Shown: one piece after another, positions 25,030 to 37,408 of the stretch
Numbering within the stretch: position 1 is the stretch's first letter
Layout: every line of letters begins with the position of its first letter
Assembly (NCBI GenBank): GCA_027605045.1
Contig: JAQFWX010000132.1
Coordinates: 1 to 64,000 of the forward strand
Origin: Phallus indusiatus
Taxonomy: Eukaryota > Basidiomycota > Agaricomycetes > Phallales > Phallaceae
Direction: 5' to 3'
Length of the DNA stretch: 64,000 nt
The notes under the pieces: generated by a model
The model's input: only the letters and a program-made list of their open reading frames with translations
Databases searched by the model: none
What the model was told of the DNA's origin: nothing
Made by a program: the position numbers and the translations under genes

Positions 25030-26428
25030 CGTGAAAACAAGGCTGGCGAAGTTGGGGGATACGAGAGGGGGGGGGAAAAGATGATGGAAGAAATATGAGA
25101 AAAAGTAAAGCGGTTTTAACGCCTCAGGGTACTCAGTGGGGTATTGGACTGCGAAGACGTGCTAGTACTGGAAGCCAATACGAAACGAGGATCCTTTAAG
25201 CGGCGGAACTGCGCAACCTAGCCTAGGCTGATTTTCCGAATTGGATAGCATGGCGATGCGGCATTAAATAAATAGAGACAATAATAGGGCGACTAATTTC
25301 ACCGGTTTCCGAAGCGCAGTTGCTGAAAGGTGCGTGCAACACAAGGCATCTTCATAGTTGGAGGCTGGTATGATTGATCCTTCGCTGCACTCGTCACTCT
25401 GTCACCCTGTCACAGCCCGATGTCACTCGCAAGGCGGTGCAAGCCAGTCACGGTGGTTTCCTATTATCTCTTGCTCGCTTTTCTAGACAATTATCGTTAG
25501 ACTGTTTCCAGTATTCGAGTTTTGACTTTTGGCCACAAAAACTCTCTTCGCCCTATTTTTTTAAAAAAGACTTCCTCAATTCAGAAAACACAGTATTCTC
25601 AAAGTGCCCATGCTCCAACCTTCAGTATTGACGAATTTTTTTGGCAGACTTCCATCTGATCTGGTTTGATATATTATTTGAATTCTCTAGCGCCATTGTC
25701 ACCCCATTCGGTGTTTCGTTGCGTGCCGGGCGGATAATCTCGTATCATCATTCGCCACTCCCTTTGCACATTGAACGCTACCTGTGCCGGACCCCCAGCC
25801 GACAATCTCCTCAATTCGTCGACATACTGCCCAGAGGTAAATTCAGCCCAACTCCGGTGCTTTTCAACACGCTGTGATTGTCCACGAATAGACCGTTTTA
25901 AGAAAAGGGAAACGTTGTCTCGTTGCCTCGTCACAACCACTCTTGACCCAACATTTCAAGAGAAACGTCCGCTGCGGAGCGGAGTGACAATACAAAGCCA
26001 GACGAAGCAAAAGAAGCAATAGAAATGCAATCTCTGACACGATAAGCTGACTGCGATGGATCTGTGCCGGGATGGGATGTGTGATGCACGTCTCTCGGAC
26101 AAACTGCGTCACGCATCGCCTCCCGTTTTTCAAACGTTTAGAGTCTTCCTTCCTATAGGGCGCGCGTGAATCACTGGTATCACTAGTCAAAACTCTTTTT
26201 TTGGTAAATCTCGCAGCAACTCTCGCGCAGCAATCCATGGCGCAAATCTAGGGAATGTATCTCCATCGCTAATACTGATGCCGGTCCCTCGGGAGAGTAC
26301 CCCAAGGTTTCAAGCCTAATGTGATATATAAATGTCGCATCACAAACCCTTACCCCTTCATATAAACATCCCTCTTCCTCCTCTCCCTCCCCCCCTTCCT
26401 CCTTCTTCCATAGTCTTAAACGCCTAAA
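25030..26428. other. Shared divergent promoter region of the DUF7702-like pair
   Basis: These 1.4 kb separate the two head-to-head starts. A pyrimidine-rich leader (26370–26415) precedes copy B, and a run of Gs sits at 25067–25076 upstream of copy A. Open frames here (25374–25631, 25864–26238) have no domain and no splice partner. I see no gene. Confidence 0.45.
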
Positions 26429-27383
26429 ATGACATTAGGTCCTTTCGGAAGGGTCGCAATTGCCCAAGTGGTCTTCTATATTCCCATTGCGGTTGTCACC
26501 TTTATCGTCACTTTGAGACATGGATTCAGTAGAAGACTTGGCTGGCTGTTTCTCTTTACGTTCGCAATGTGTGAGTAAAAAAAAATCATGTCATGCATCC
26601 AACTAAATACATACTAAAAACATTGATTCAGTCCGTTTGGTTGGAGGCATATTGACAGTTGTCTCTCATGCAGAGTCTAATCCCTCCTCGGGAATTGTCG
26701 TAGTGGCCTCGATACTTACTGGAATTGGTTTGACACCTCTCTTATTGGCAACCCACGCGTTTGTATCGGGGATGTAAGTAACTATCTAGTGTCACAATGC
26801 CAACATTTATCAAACCTTTTTTCTCTTTTTTTTCTTCATTAGAGCTGCTTCTATCGACCATCCACTCGACAGGCCGCTGGCCTTATCTCGTGTGCCCCTC
26901 ATCGTCGGTTTGATCTTGGGTATCATCGGCGGTTCAGACGAATCTTCAGGTAACAGTGTGTCGACTATGAACTCTGGAAGAACGTTGGTTAAAGCGGCCA
27001 TTATCTTATTCCTGGCCGTATACGTTTTCTTGGCACTCTTCCATCTACTTCTGTGGAGAGAAGCACAGCGCATTCCTGCGAACTTCCGTAAAGTAAGTGA
27101 AAAACAAACGAGACAACCATAAGGATCCTTTACTTATGATCGCTTTTATGTGTAGCTCCTCGCCGGTATCTCAGTGGCGCTCGTTCCGCTCTGTGTCAGG
27201 ATTATCTACGGTCTCCTTTCAGATTTCGGTCCCACAAATAAGTTCTCCCCAATTTTTGGCGAATGGCAGTTCTTCGTATTCATGGGCCTATTAATGGAGT
27301 ACATTGTCGTGGTCATCTACATCGTCACTGGTCTTTCCATCCCAGTGCGCAAAGACGTGGACGCCGGATATCCAATGGCCTAA
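26429..27383 (+). CDS. DUF7702-like seven-helix membrane protein, copy B
   Basis: Four exons, 26429–26570, 26632–26773, 26843–27092 and 27156–27383, join in phase to 253 residues. It opens MTLGPFGRVAIAQVVFYIPI, continues with VTLRHGFSRRLGW, NPSSGIVVVASILTGIGLTP, LIVGLILGIIGG, the loop GNSVSTMNSGRT, and ends IVTGLSIPVRKDVDAGYPMA. Intron positions are equivalent to copy A (after helix 1, after ATHAFV, after the xxFRK motif), so the two come from one duplication. The function of the family is unknown. It likely sits in a membrane with seven helices. Confidence 0.78.
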
Positions 27384-28601
27384 GTTCCACTGGTGCTTTC
27401 CTATGTTTTGCCCCAATTGGACATTCGATTATTCTTTCTAAAATTTTTGCATTGATTTTTAATGCTTTCTCCCTTCTCCATGTATCATGCTTACCCCAGT
27501 ACACTAGTTTTCCTTTATGATTTTCTTACGCCGCTGACAGCTTGTATTCCTTTTACGACCATCGGTATTACATATCTTCGAATTTTTTTATTTTCCTAAT
27601 CAGCAGTTATTTCCCTGCTAATCGAATATTTACAAGGCCGGTGGCCTTGCGTGTAAGCATAGATACGTATAGAAAAGATAACGAGATGATTCGTCGTGAC
27701 TTGTGAGATGGATTCGTTAAGAAATGCGCTAAGCACACTCTTTGGGCACTGTCTGATGGTATTGAGAATCAGATCGCCTATCTTTGATTGTAGAGTATGT
27801 ATATCTGGCTATTTTCGTCACTTGTGATCGATATATAAAGCACAATTCATTGAAGTGCCCTCTGAACTTGAAACTTTAATTCAATCTCTGATCACAATCC
27901 AATCTATAAGAGAGAACGGGGTTCTGGGACGACACTGACGGATCCTTCAGCTCAGTCACCATCTCGTTTTCATGTCTGGTTTCATTTCGAACCATTCACC
28001 TACAACTCCGCGGGGTGACGGTAACCTTACTATGATATGACATGAAAGCCGTGCCATCGTTCAATGACTCGAGGCTGGGTGTCACAATTAAATACATTAC
28101 AAGGTAATTCGGGTTGGCAGTTGCCAACATTAAATTCGAGTGTTAACAAGCTCAAGATTCGCCGATATGTATCCGATTGTAGTCTCAGGTAGTCCCAAGT
28201 AGTCCCCTGGTCCAGACCTATAATTAAATCTGCCACGGCCACGACGTGCACTGCAGGCTCGGGGTTGCATGAGCGCTGGCGCCGGCGTCGACCTCCGAGG
28301 CCGAAGTGAGACACATGATGAACAACTTTTCACGACAATTAAAGTCAATTCTCAGTAGTGAAACAAATTCCTTTCTTTCTTGAAGCTAACGTTATCGTTA
28401 CGGCTTTGAATTCTGACCGCCTTCAACAAATAATAATGTGGGTTCTTTCAAGTTTGCGGATACGATATTTTGTAATGCATCAAACTCACTGGGAATTTTT
28501 CATCTTATTTTCTGAAGGCCAGGATCTGCAGCTACGGTTACCCAAGGTTTGTGAGATTGTATCTCCTTTTCAAATTTGGAGCTAAATTAGTTCGTATGCA
28601 G
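27384..28601. other. Intergenic with a small GC-rich island
   Basis: This is mostly AT-rich spacer downstream of the DUF7702-like gene. Around 28230–28310 the composition turns GC-rich, and a 94-codon open frame runs on the − strand (28030–28314). I do not recognise it and found no splice partner. A possible leader exon on + (ATG near 27974, MSGFISNHSPTTPRGD then a GT donor) could belong to the regulator downstream, but it could not be joined. Confidence 0.35.
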
Positions 28602-31292
28602 TAAATACTCTGAACCAATCAAAGTGCGTCCAAATTGGAGCCAGTAATGTCCAATAGCATTCATTTATCATGTTAATTGCTTGTTTGCAGTGTCAAAACC
28701 AAAACCCGTCCAACCAAATCAAAAGCGAATGACAATGGTTCCGCGTTGAAAGCAGTATTCAGAGTAGAGAATGCGTAAGCTTTTCTGGGTTTCAGGTGCC
28801 TAAAACGTAGTTTCATACAATTTCACTAGGGAAACTGTGGATTCTCGAAAGCAACAGCAAGAGAAATTGACTCAGATGTCACTACGTATTCAAGAGTTGG
28901 AAAAGGCTATCGCAGACTTGGTGAAAGAGAATCCATCGACCATCTCAGACAGTTCAATTCCTGGAGACTTGATCAGCGATATTATCCAACTGGAATCGTC
29001 AGCATCATCTGAGAACGAGTCTACTAATAAAAAGGAATTACAAGCCGGATTTCTCCTCGACGATCGAGATATGTTGGATGATTCCTTTGAATACAGTATC
29101 AAGCATTTGCAAAACGCTTGTAATATGGAGTTGTACGGGCCGACAGGTGCTTCGGAGGTATGTATTGTTTATGAATGGCATCAATGTTCGTTGGCAAACG
29201 ATGTGTATCATAGGATCAAATGAAAGTGTACAAAGAATCGTCTCGTCGCCATATACTTATTACGAGTGTTAATGGATTCAGATCACCAGATGACAATTCG
29301 CCGGATTCCAGTCATTATCCTCCGCATATCTTCTATCGAAGTCTATTGTTTCCTTGTCCTCCGCGAGATCAGGGCCCGCTAACTATTGATACTTACGCGG
29401 ACTACCTTCCCTCGTATGACCGCGCCTGCACCCTGTTAAACAATTATTTATATCACTTTAGTTGGTCGTAAGTCATACAATCAATCATTTTAATAAATAC
29501 TCGTTCTCACACTCGTGTCCTAAACAGGTGCATGATTGCTGCGTTAGACGATCTATACAATTTAATTGACTATTTTTATCCGTCAAAATCAAAGCCTAAA
29601 CTCGTAGGAATTATGGATGTCAAGAAATTATCGCTTCTGTGCACCATATTTCTGATTGGGACAATTTTTGATCTTGACTTAGATGCGGAAGCAATTGCTA
29701 CTCAAGCAGAGCTTTATCACCTTCTTGTTAGAGCGACGCTGGCTTCCCATTGCATTGCTGTTGAAACGACTATCGAAGCGCTGCAATCATTGGTAAGGGG
29801 AATTTATTATCAGGCTCAATTGAGTTTTTATACATATCTTTTCAGACGCTGTTGATATGGTTTTACCGTTTGTGTCCAGGCGGAAGCTCTAGGTAATCTT
29901 GCCTGCTTCATATCTCGCCTTATATATTGACATTCCCACCTAGTGCTAAGGAACGTTGGGTTTTGTCAGGATCCATTCTAAGGCTCCTTCAAGGGGTAAG
30001 TTCATACTGTGCTTATGTTCGTGGTTTTTTGAAACTGAGGGTAGTAGATCGGTCTAGGTTAGCAAACCCGTTCTGTATTTTGAAACATATGCCTTCATAG
30101 CCACTTTTCAGATAGGGACAGTCGTCAATATTTGACTGATCCTGGAAAATGTAATCGACATGAACAACTCTTTTGGGAGTATAATGCTGTGGACATATGG
30201 CAGGTTAGCAATCCTCCTTGCTCTCCCTCGAACTTTGTGATCTGATGTTTATCTACATATTTATTTTCCAGAGTTTCTCCATAGGTCGTCCGGCAACTGT
30301 ACCTCCTGGATTGGCTGCTTGTCAAATTCCTTCAAGTGTTAAAACCTTGGCACCGTTCAAATCAGAATGTAAAAAATATTTTTTGCCATTGAAGTTAGAT
30401 CTTAAGTAATACCTGTTTCCAGTTTACGTTTGGAAATACGAGTTCGCGCGTTTACTGGCGGGTCTCACCAGTCTCGGTGTTGAACGGCCTGCTATATATG
30501 CTGATGTTTTGACATTCGAGAAGCAGATACAAGAATTCCCAGTTCCAGTGTCATTAGAATGGCATAATAATTTTGTTAACGGCGAACTACCCGGAGCCAC
30601 ATTACAAAGATTCATGGTCGCTGTATCTAAACAGATGGGTGCGTTGATTATCAATTTTCCCAAGTCTTGTTTTTTAATTAATTTTTTTTGAATAGCCATA
30701 CTTTATTTGCATCGACCCTACTTCTGGCATGCTACGTCCAAGAGTTGTTCTTCGCACGATGCACTTGTCTTTTCACAATCTGTGGCCATGGTGTATAATA
30801 GGTGAGATCTCATTGCTATAATTGTCCCTTTTTCTAATTTAAGCGCATGGGCGAACCCGAAAGTGCATCAACCGTTATAACCTTGACGAAAGAGGTCTGG
30901 CATATGCATCCTAGAGCAGTTGAACGGGTAACCCCCATTTGGAGATATTGCGAGACAGCTACTGTACGGATCTTAGAAACTAGCCATCTCCAGATTTTGA
31001 CTGTTTCATTTCTTAGTTTATGTTGGGGGTGTTAATTATTCGCAATCCGGAAGGCCCGTTCGCGAGGAATGCTTACAAAAAGATGGAAGAAGTCTGCGAT
31101 ATGTTCCGTGATGCCAAGGAGAGCTTTCTCCCTCAAGCAGATATCGTAAGTGTTCTTGAACATACCATGCTAATTTGACTGACACAACGAAAATTACTTT
31201 CTTCTCAGACAAATATATTGAGTACATGTATGAAGGTGGGAAAGTCCTTTGCCAATGCTTCGCGGGATGTCTGCAAGTTGTCAACGAACTAG
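28602..31292 (+). CDS. Fungal_trans-type transcription regulator, no zinc cluster seen
   Basis: The body matches the middle-homology region of fungal Zn2Cys6 regulators. A coiled coil (SRKQQQEKLTQMSLRIQELE, about 28842–28910) is followed by LYGPTGSNESVQRIVSSP, then ACTLLNNYLYHFSWS, LLIWFYRLCPGGSS, WVLSGSILRLLQGIGLDRD (family usually GLHRD), LFWEYNAVDIWQ, SIGRPATVPPG, AILYLHRPYFW and a C-terminal region ending at 31292. About 15 exons join in phase; one is 10 nt (30048–30057). The expected six-cysteine zinc cluster before the coiled coil was not found: the two exons directly upstream (28602–28665, 28691–28774) encode basic, Cys-free sequence. The true 5' end is unresolved, so the cluster may lie on a further exon or be lost. 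Its position beside the monooxygenase–formamidase genes suggests a pathway-specific regulator. Confidence 0.7.
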
Positions 31293-31946
31293 AACGCGAG
31301 CGTATTATTATCATTATTTCTTTGAATCTTCGAGTTGACATGAGTGGGAAGATACAAATCACTTTAGGAAACCTGGTTTCAAAGCACTGTGTGGGTTGGA
31401 AACGTATATAGTTGGTTATAATTTGTAATACCTGTACACTGCGACAACAACCCTGAAGTATCAACACCCAACCATCTGGGTCGCCTTCCATGATTTAATT
31501 AACGTCGATCAGAACGACCTTTCCGAAATATCGCACTCGATAGAAGGATCGGTACCGCTGTTTCGCGGACAACGGACGATGCTTAGTCAGCTTTATTCTG
31601 CTGAATCTCATTGGCGATTCAACTTCTACGACAAGCTCTTTCGCACTTCTCCAACAACATCACGCGCTCTCCGATGCTACTAAAAGTGGCCTACTGGGCA
31701 AAATTCGCTGTAAGCCAATCTCCACGTTGAACGGATTTCTCATGCGTAATGTGCATACGGGCTCCGATGATGCTTCCCTTATCATTGTTGCAATATCATA
31801 TTTTCCTAATTTCGAGATGGACTCATGGGGTTCTTGCGAGGCCGTCGGCTCTGATTCGACTGAGAAGAAGCTCTAGATCATAACGTGCCTTCTGTAATTA
31901 TTAGATCGGAACCTTAGATGTAATGTCTCGCTCACTCTCGTTCTTT

Positions 31947-31953
31947 TATAAAA
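31947..31953 (+). promoter_or_regulatory. TATA box of FAD monooxygenase 1
   Basis: TATAAAA lies 83–89 bp upstream of the ATG at 32036. The equivalent position is kept in the other two monooxygenase copies. Confidence 0.55.
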
Positions 31954-32035
31954 GGATTCGATATTCAGCCTCAAAACAGCATAACAAGCTAACAATACAA
32001 CATCACATCACATCATCTATTCTACAACTACTCGA

Positions 32036-33416
32036 ATGTCCAACGAAACCCAAGTTTTAGTTGTCGGTGCTGGTCCAACCGGATCCGCCGCTGCTATTGC
32101 ATTAGCCCAAAAAGGCATTGACGTTCAGATCGTCGACGCCTCTACATCAAACAGATACGGTGCAAGAGCTGCCGTCGTTCACGCTCATACAATCGAGGTA
32201 AATATACAATCTACCCATCGATAATGATTCAAAGTCCTGACAAAGTCATCCCAAAGCTCCTCGACACTCTCGGCGCAGCGGATGCGCTCATAGAACGAGG
32301 AATAAGATGCGACAGCCTCAATTTCAAAACTACCGCCGAACATACCATTGTTCATGTCGACATGGGTCTCCTTGCCAAGTACACCCAATACCCTTTCTCT
32401 CTTCTCATTTCCCAGGGTGATGTTGAAAACATCTTGCAAAAACAGTTGAATGACTCGGGTATTCATATACAACGCGGAAAAGAAATCATTGGTATTAAGA
32501 GGATCCACGAAGCCAAGGCTGAAGTTTTATTCGCCGATAATTCGACCATTGTCACCAAGTATATTATAGCTGCGGACGGGGCGCACTCTACCGTAAGTTC
32601 ACGGGCTCAACGATACAAGATTAGTACTAATATTGTGGTAAACCATAGGTCAGACATTTAGTTGGAATAGACTTTAAGAATCCCTTGACGGGTGCATCCT
32701 ATGACGATCCCAGCGAGTCAAATGCGTTCCAAATGGCATTGGCGGACGTATACCTCCAAGATCCTCTTCCCGAGCTTCTTCGCAAAGATCAACCCACATT
32801 CCTTCTAGATCGTTACATTTTCATTATACCATTACCGTCTCCCGACCCAAACAGACTCATGTGGCGAATTGGCTTGGGCGTGCCCTCCGGAAGAGGAGAA
32901 GTTCCTCACGACCCACCAATCGAGTATATCCAGGAAGAACTCAACAAACGCCGTCCTTTCAGTACTCCTATCACTATCTCTTCTGTTCTCGTGTCATCTC
33001 GATATCGCGTACGCGCTGCTCTGGCCGACACCTACACCGCTAAGATTGGGAATACGCACGTCTTACTGATCGGTGATGCTGCACACGTTCATTCGCCTGT
33101 GGGTGGACAAGGGATGAATCTTGGAATATGCGACGCGATATCTGCTGCGAACACCATTCATGCACACTTGAACGCGCCAAGCGTTGCAGCTAAAGAAGCA
33201 GTTTTACGAAAGTATGGGACGAAACGACATGAAGCTGGCAAGCGGGTCGTTGGACTGGCGATGACAATGACAAGATTTTTGGCATTTGGGGCTGGGTCTA
33301 GTTGGAAAATCAGTTTACGAAACTTTTTGTTCAAAGCCTTGATGAGTATTGGACCGATTCGGAAACAGGCGGCATTGAGGGTGTCTGGGGTGATCAATCG
33401 TCCAGACGATGTATGA
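32036..33416 (+). CDS. FAD-dependent aromatic-ring monooxygenase, copy 1
   Basis: Three exons, 32036–32197, 32257–32592 and 32649–33416, join in phase to 421 residues. It is a class A flavoprotein monooxygenase of the PHBH/phenol-hydroxylase type, which uses NAD(P)H and O2 to hydroxylate small, often aromatic, substrates. All three family fingerprints are present: the Rossmann GxGxxG (VLVVGAGPTGSAAAIALA, residues about 7–24), the DG motif (AADGAHSTVR, about 160–169), and the GD motif (LIGDAAHVHSPVGGQGMN, about 290–307). It lacks the C-terminal thioredoxin-like domain of long phenol hydroxylases, so it is the short form. There is no signal peptide, so it should be cytosolic. By hand count about 30 of the 255 exon-3 residues differ from copy 2, most of them in the last 60. 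The substrate cannot be read from the sequence. Confidence 0.88.
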
Positions 33417-33813
33417 ATAAATGCCTGGCGATAAGTCTCATGCACACTCCACACACTAAATAGCATATTAGTAGTATATAATTCTGTTCATATTTATGTA
33501 GATCATTTAATTGAACGTTATTAGTAGTCCTTAAGAAATAAGTCAAATTCAATAATTGAGTGAATGGCTAAAAGTTGTTTATGAATGCAGTATACAAAAG
33601 GAATGAGTAGGGAACGACACTGTCTTCAAAAAAGTAGAATAGCATTTGAATAATCAACATCTTACTCGTGGCGGGTCTAACAATTTCGTATCATTATATT
33701 TCATATTCTTTGCTTTTCTTCAGGTTCCAGTGCCTGTCATCCTCAGGTACGAGCTAAAGTTACATTACATACATATTTAATTCTGGCACGCTGACAAAAT
33801 TTGCCCAACAGGC

Positions 33814-36466
33814 TTAAACCACCCCGTCACTCCTGATGGCACATTGACCATAATCGTTCTTGGTGAGCCCTTCTGGTTTCGGCAGAATATCCTATAAAGA
33901 TCTTATTAGGCTAACATTCTTGAAGAGGATGATATATAACGCACGTTTTCGAAAATTCCAATAGGGAGCGCTAACGTAACGCATGCATTTGGTGAATCCT
34001 AGTTATACGTTGAACTGAGAGAAAGTGCCATCCTTCTTTTTTTATGCTTACCACGATAGCTCCGATATGACTTTCTATCGGCGCGGCGGAGAGAAGCAGA
34101 TCTACGGGTATAAGACATAAAAATCCAAGAACCTATCAGCCTTATGCACGTTTACTTACATGCTTGCTCGCGAGCTAGTTGGATGACGCAGCTTTCAATA
34201 CCATAGTCAAAATAGGAACAAATGAAACGCACTGTAACCCAACTGTCGAGAGCTGAGTTTAATCAAGTTTATATATGGTAAGAACTTACTTTCTGTAAAT
34301 ACGCAATAGCGTTCAGAGCTGCTTGCTTATAGGCGACCGTTCTGAAATAAACTCGGTTATAACAGCGAATACTCAATAATGTTAGATTAATTCGTATAAA
34401 CTCACGCGTCCATGTTATATTGTTTACCATCTCCGTCTACGAAAACGTCAATTAAAAGGGTTTGACAATATTCAATTGCGTACGATAATCCACGCTTATT
34501 CCTTCAAATACAAGCTGCATATATTTTCAGTAGCATATAGCTACGTTGAATGTGTATTTACCTTCGCGGAGTATACAGGATCCACAGGCGATGGCTGATC
34601 ATCATCATTAGATGCATTCTGAATCCTTGATGAATAAAAATACATACAAGGAATATAGGTTGTTTGAGGGCGAACTTCTCTACACCTCCCTTGATAATGC
34701 TAGTCTTGAATGTTATTATTCCGGCCATCTCTATTGCACCACAGAAGGAAAGCTATATGCGACCTGAATGGGCATTCGGGTATCAGGATATTAGAAGTAC
34801 GCACTTCGCCCTAGAAAATTATGATGTTACTAGAAGTATATATGTTATGTTAATTTCGAAAAACACACATCTCCTTGTGAAAAGTGAAGATCTCCAACGG
34901 AAAGATTGGCACCCTTTACGAAAACAGGGAAATAGCATCTCGATCCTCTTACAAATCAAGAGATTAGGACCGAAGTGTTAATATCTGCATATGGTGTTAC
35001 GCACTTGGAAAGGTTTTTAATCTAGTACGCGGAGGAACACAAATTAAATGAGCAGCTCAGCTGAATGAATTAAACATGAGCATGACAACATACATCGCAA
35101 TTTCCACCGTGTTCTCTCCCAGGAATAGTTCTTGCACCTTCTTTTGCGATCTTTTCTAATACGTCTTTGGGAAGATCCTGTCCAACGTATGCCCCATTTG
35201 GCTCAGGTGGAAAAGCAACCGCTGGGACGGCGTGAAGGTGCTGGGCAATGAGTTCCCCTTCACGAGCATTCCAAGTGTTAAGGAGCTCTTGCGATGGGGC
35301 GGTCCCTCTATATAGTAAATGTGAGTGATTAGAAAAATAGTATGGGTGATACTAACATCAGTCCTGGATGCGGAATTCCGGCAAATCTGACGCCTGGAAT
35401 GTGACGAGAAGTCGCATAGATTCCTATTCACAATTTAGATTTCGGCAAATGTTCGAAAATGAAATTCGAAAGAAACCTTCAATATCCCAGATAGCTTTGC
35501 AGGCTTTGCTGTTGAATTCTCGGGCTACGTATTGTAGGTATAAAATGAATTTCACGCATTTTTAGAGTCTGAGGAAGCTTACCGAAAAGACCACCTCCGT
35601 TTGTGAGCTCAAAAATGCCCTGAAAGTTCGTAAATAAATGTAACGATATGAAAACCACAACCAGTTGTGACGTGCCGTATATCCCCAAGGCATTTTCTCA
35701 AAAGGTGTAACTTGAAGATCAAGTCAATAGGGTCACTCGTCTTAAACTTTCTTGTTTACCGTCCAAAATATCCACAACTAGTGCATCTCCGGGCTCTGCT
35801 CCTTCAACGGCTACCGGCCCGCTCAAATTGTGTACTTTGGTCAGATCTACGTTCTTGATGTCGTCACTGACTGAGGGAAAGTTAGCTGATTCACCCCTAG
35901 CCATAACAAAAATAGACGTACTATCGTTGTTCCCAATCTGCGCTCCAGTCCAGTCTAGTGGTATTTGTCAATAAGAAACGTTTGCATAAATCAGAATACG
36001 CGTAAATTCACCTATACACTCGATCTTGAAAACCTAAAACAAAAGATTTTAGTTCATGGCTAAACATTTGATCACCAGGTTCAATACCTCTCCTGGTTTG
36101 ACAGTGGCGACGGGAGGTATCTCGGGGCTAATTAGGTCGTACCAGAATTCAATATATCGGAAGAACAGTTCTACTCACTGCCATCGGTTATGAAGACCCT
36201 AATGACAATGTAATGAGTATAATAGTCTTTTCTCATCTCAAGTCCAAGTCGAACCTTTTGCTGATCTGATGGTCTGCATTGTCGTCGTTGAGAGTTTCGA
36301 CGTTATCATTCACGTATCGTATTAAAGAAAGTAGCTTTGACTCACACAAACGGATCAATCTATGAAAGAAGGTGTGTGTAAAAATAAAACGAAGAATGCT
36401 TTGCTCGTTTGGTACGTTTACCTTGATAAGAGTGGGGTAAGCTACAGAATTCGCCTTGGTTGCCAT
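33814..36466 (-). CDS. Acetamidase/formamidase (FmdA/AmdA family)
   Basis: The enzyme hydrolyses formamide or short aliphatic amides to ammonia and the acid, in the cytosol. Many short exons join in phase: MATKANSVAYPTLIK (start 36466), then IDPFV, VPSDQQKG, LHNRWHPEIPPVATVKPGE, IECIDWTGAQIGNND, DLTKVHNLSGPVAVEGAEPG, GIFELTNGGG, FAGIPHPGLM, PGREHGGNCD, IKNLS, CYFPVFVKGANLSVGD, HFSQGD, a 6-nt exon for GE (34805–34810), LSFCGAIEMAGI, KGGVEKFAL, TVAYKQAALNAIAYLQK, EQAYLLLSAAPIESHIGAIV and DSPNACVTLALPIGIFE, ending at 33814. These are the family's hallmark blocks in the right order, about 400 residues in all. It lies between the two monooxygenase arms on the strand of copy 2. A role in nitrogen recovery is likely from the family; a link to the monooxygenase reaction is inference. 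Confidence 0.9.
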
Positions 36467-37408
36467 TTGAATGGGTATGATGGTTCAATGCTAGGTGCCA
36501 GTAGTGGTTCGACGTTTAAGTTTTAAGATTGTCCCAGTGGGAGCTTCAAGTTCATATAAGTAGTCTCACACGCCCTGTCTTTCAAGTGAAAGTCCAGAAT
36601 CAGGCCAGCATTCCATTGGTTAAAACGTTTTTCCCAGAAGATGACCTTTGATAACGGGTAACAGTGGGGATTTGGAAAGATAACAGCATATGTTACTTAT
36701 CAGTGGGTCGCCGTCTAGAGAAGAGAGAATGTTCTCCGAGGGCTTTTTCTGATTGGCTGTTGGACTAGCAGGTGACCATCTCTGATTTTCCGAGTCTTCT
36801 AAGTTCTCTTGTGTTTAACTTATTTCTTTCATTTTGATATTGTAAAAAACATAATGGTTGCAGGAATTTCAGATCATAGAACGTGGAAAACGCGTTGCGA
36901 AGATTGCGGCTGTATGGCCCGTTAGCAGCCTGAGACTCCGACTGAGTAGTTGCATCTATACTTTCCCATTGCTTTCCCATCGCATTTTACGTCCCAATTT
37001 ATAGTGGAAATATCGATTGATTGTCCAATCGTTGAATGGTTCTTAGGGTTCAACGTTCAACGCTTCAAAACTCCGTCTGCGAATGCTACTTCTATTATGG
37101 GTCCACCTTATCTCATCCTGTAGCGGCTACTTATATCGTTTGGTTTGTTTTCTGAAGATCTAGAAAAAATAGAGTGCAGATCAATACGCTCAGGAAATAA
37201 AACAAGAACGCGGTCATAGACACATGGTAGAATCAGAGTTTAAAGTATTAGTGATTACTGTATATAAGCTACTTTACATATCCGAATTGTATCCAAACCA
37301 GGAAAAATAAAATAAGATGATAAATGATGCATGAATATAATTATATACCAATCCTGTATTTGTTGAAAGTACCTTCGACGAGTTTTTTTTAGCAATCCCA
37401 CATTTGTA
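36467..37408. other. Intergenic between formamidase and monooxygenase 2
   Basis: This is the promoter of formamidase plus the 3' flank of monooxygenase copy 2. A short − strand frame at 36765–36980 has no domain. No other gene is seen. Confidence 0.4.

Larger units (their letters stand above)
31560..33416 (+). repeat. Left arm of an inverted duplication carrying FAD monooxygenase 1
   Basis: The segment resembles the reverse complement of 37409–39240. Matching pieces include the whole monooxygenase gene with the same intron positions and exon lengths, its leader (CATCACATCACATCATCTAT just before the ATG), a TATA box, and an upstream non-coding or relic stretch (for example CGGCTCTGATTCGACT against CGGCTCTGGCTCGACT, and ATGCTTAGTCAGC in both). 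The left boundary is approximate because similarity fades before about 31560. Confidence 0.75.
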
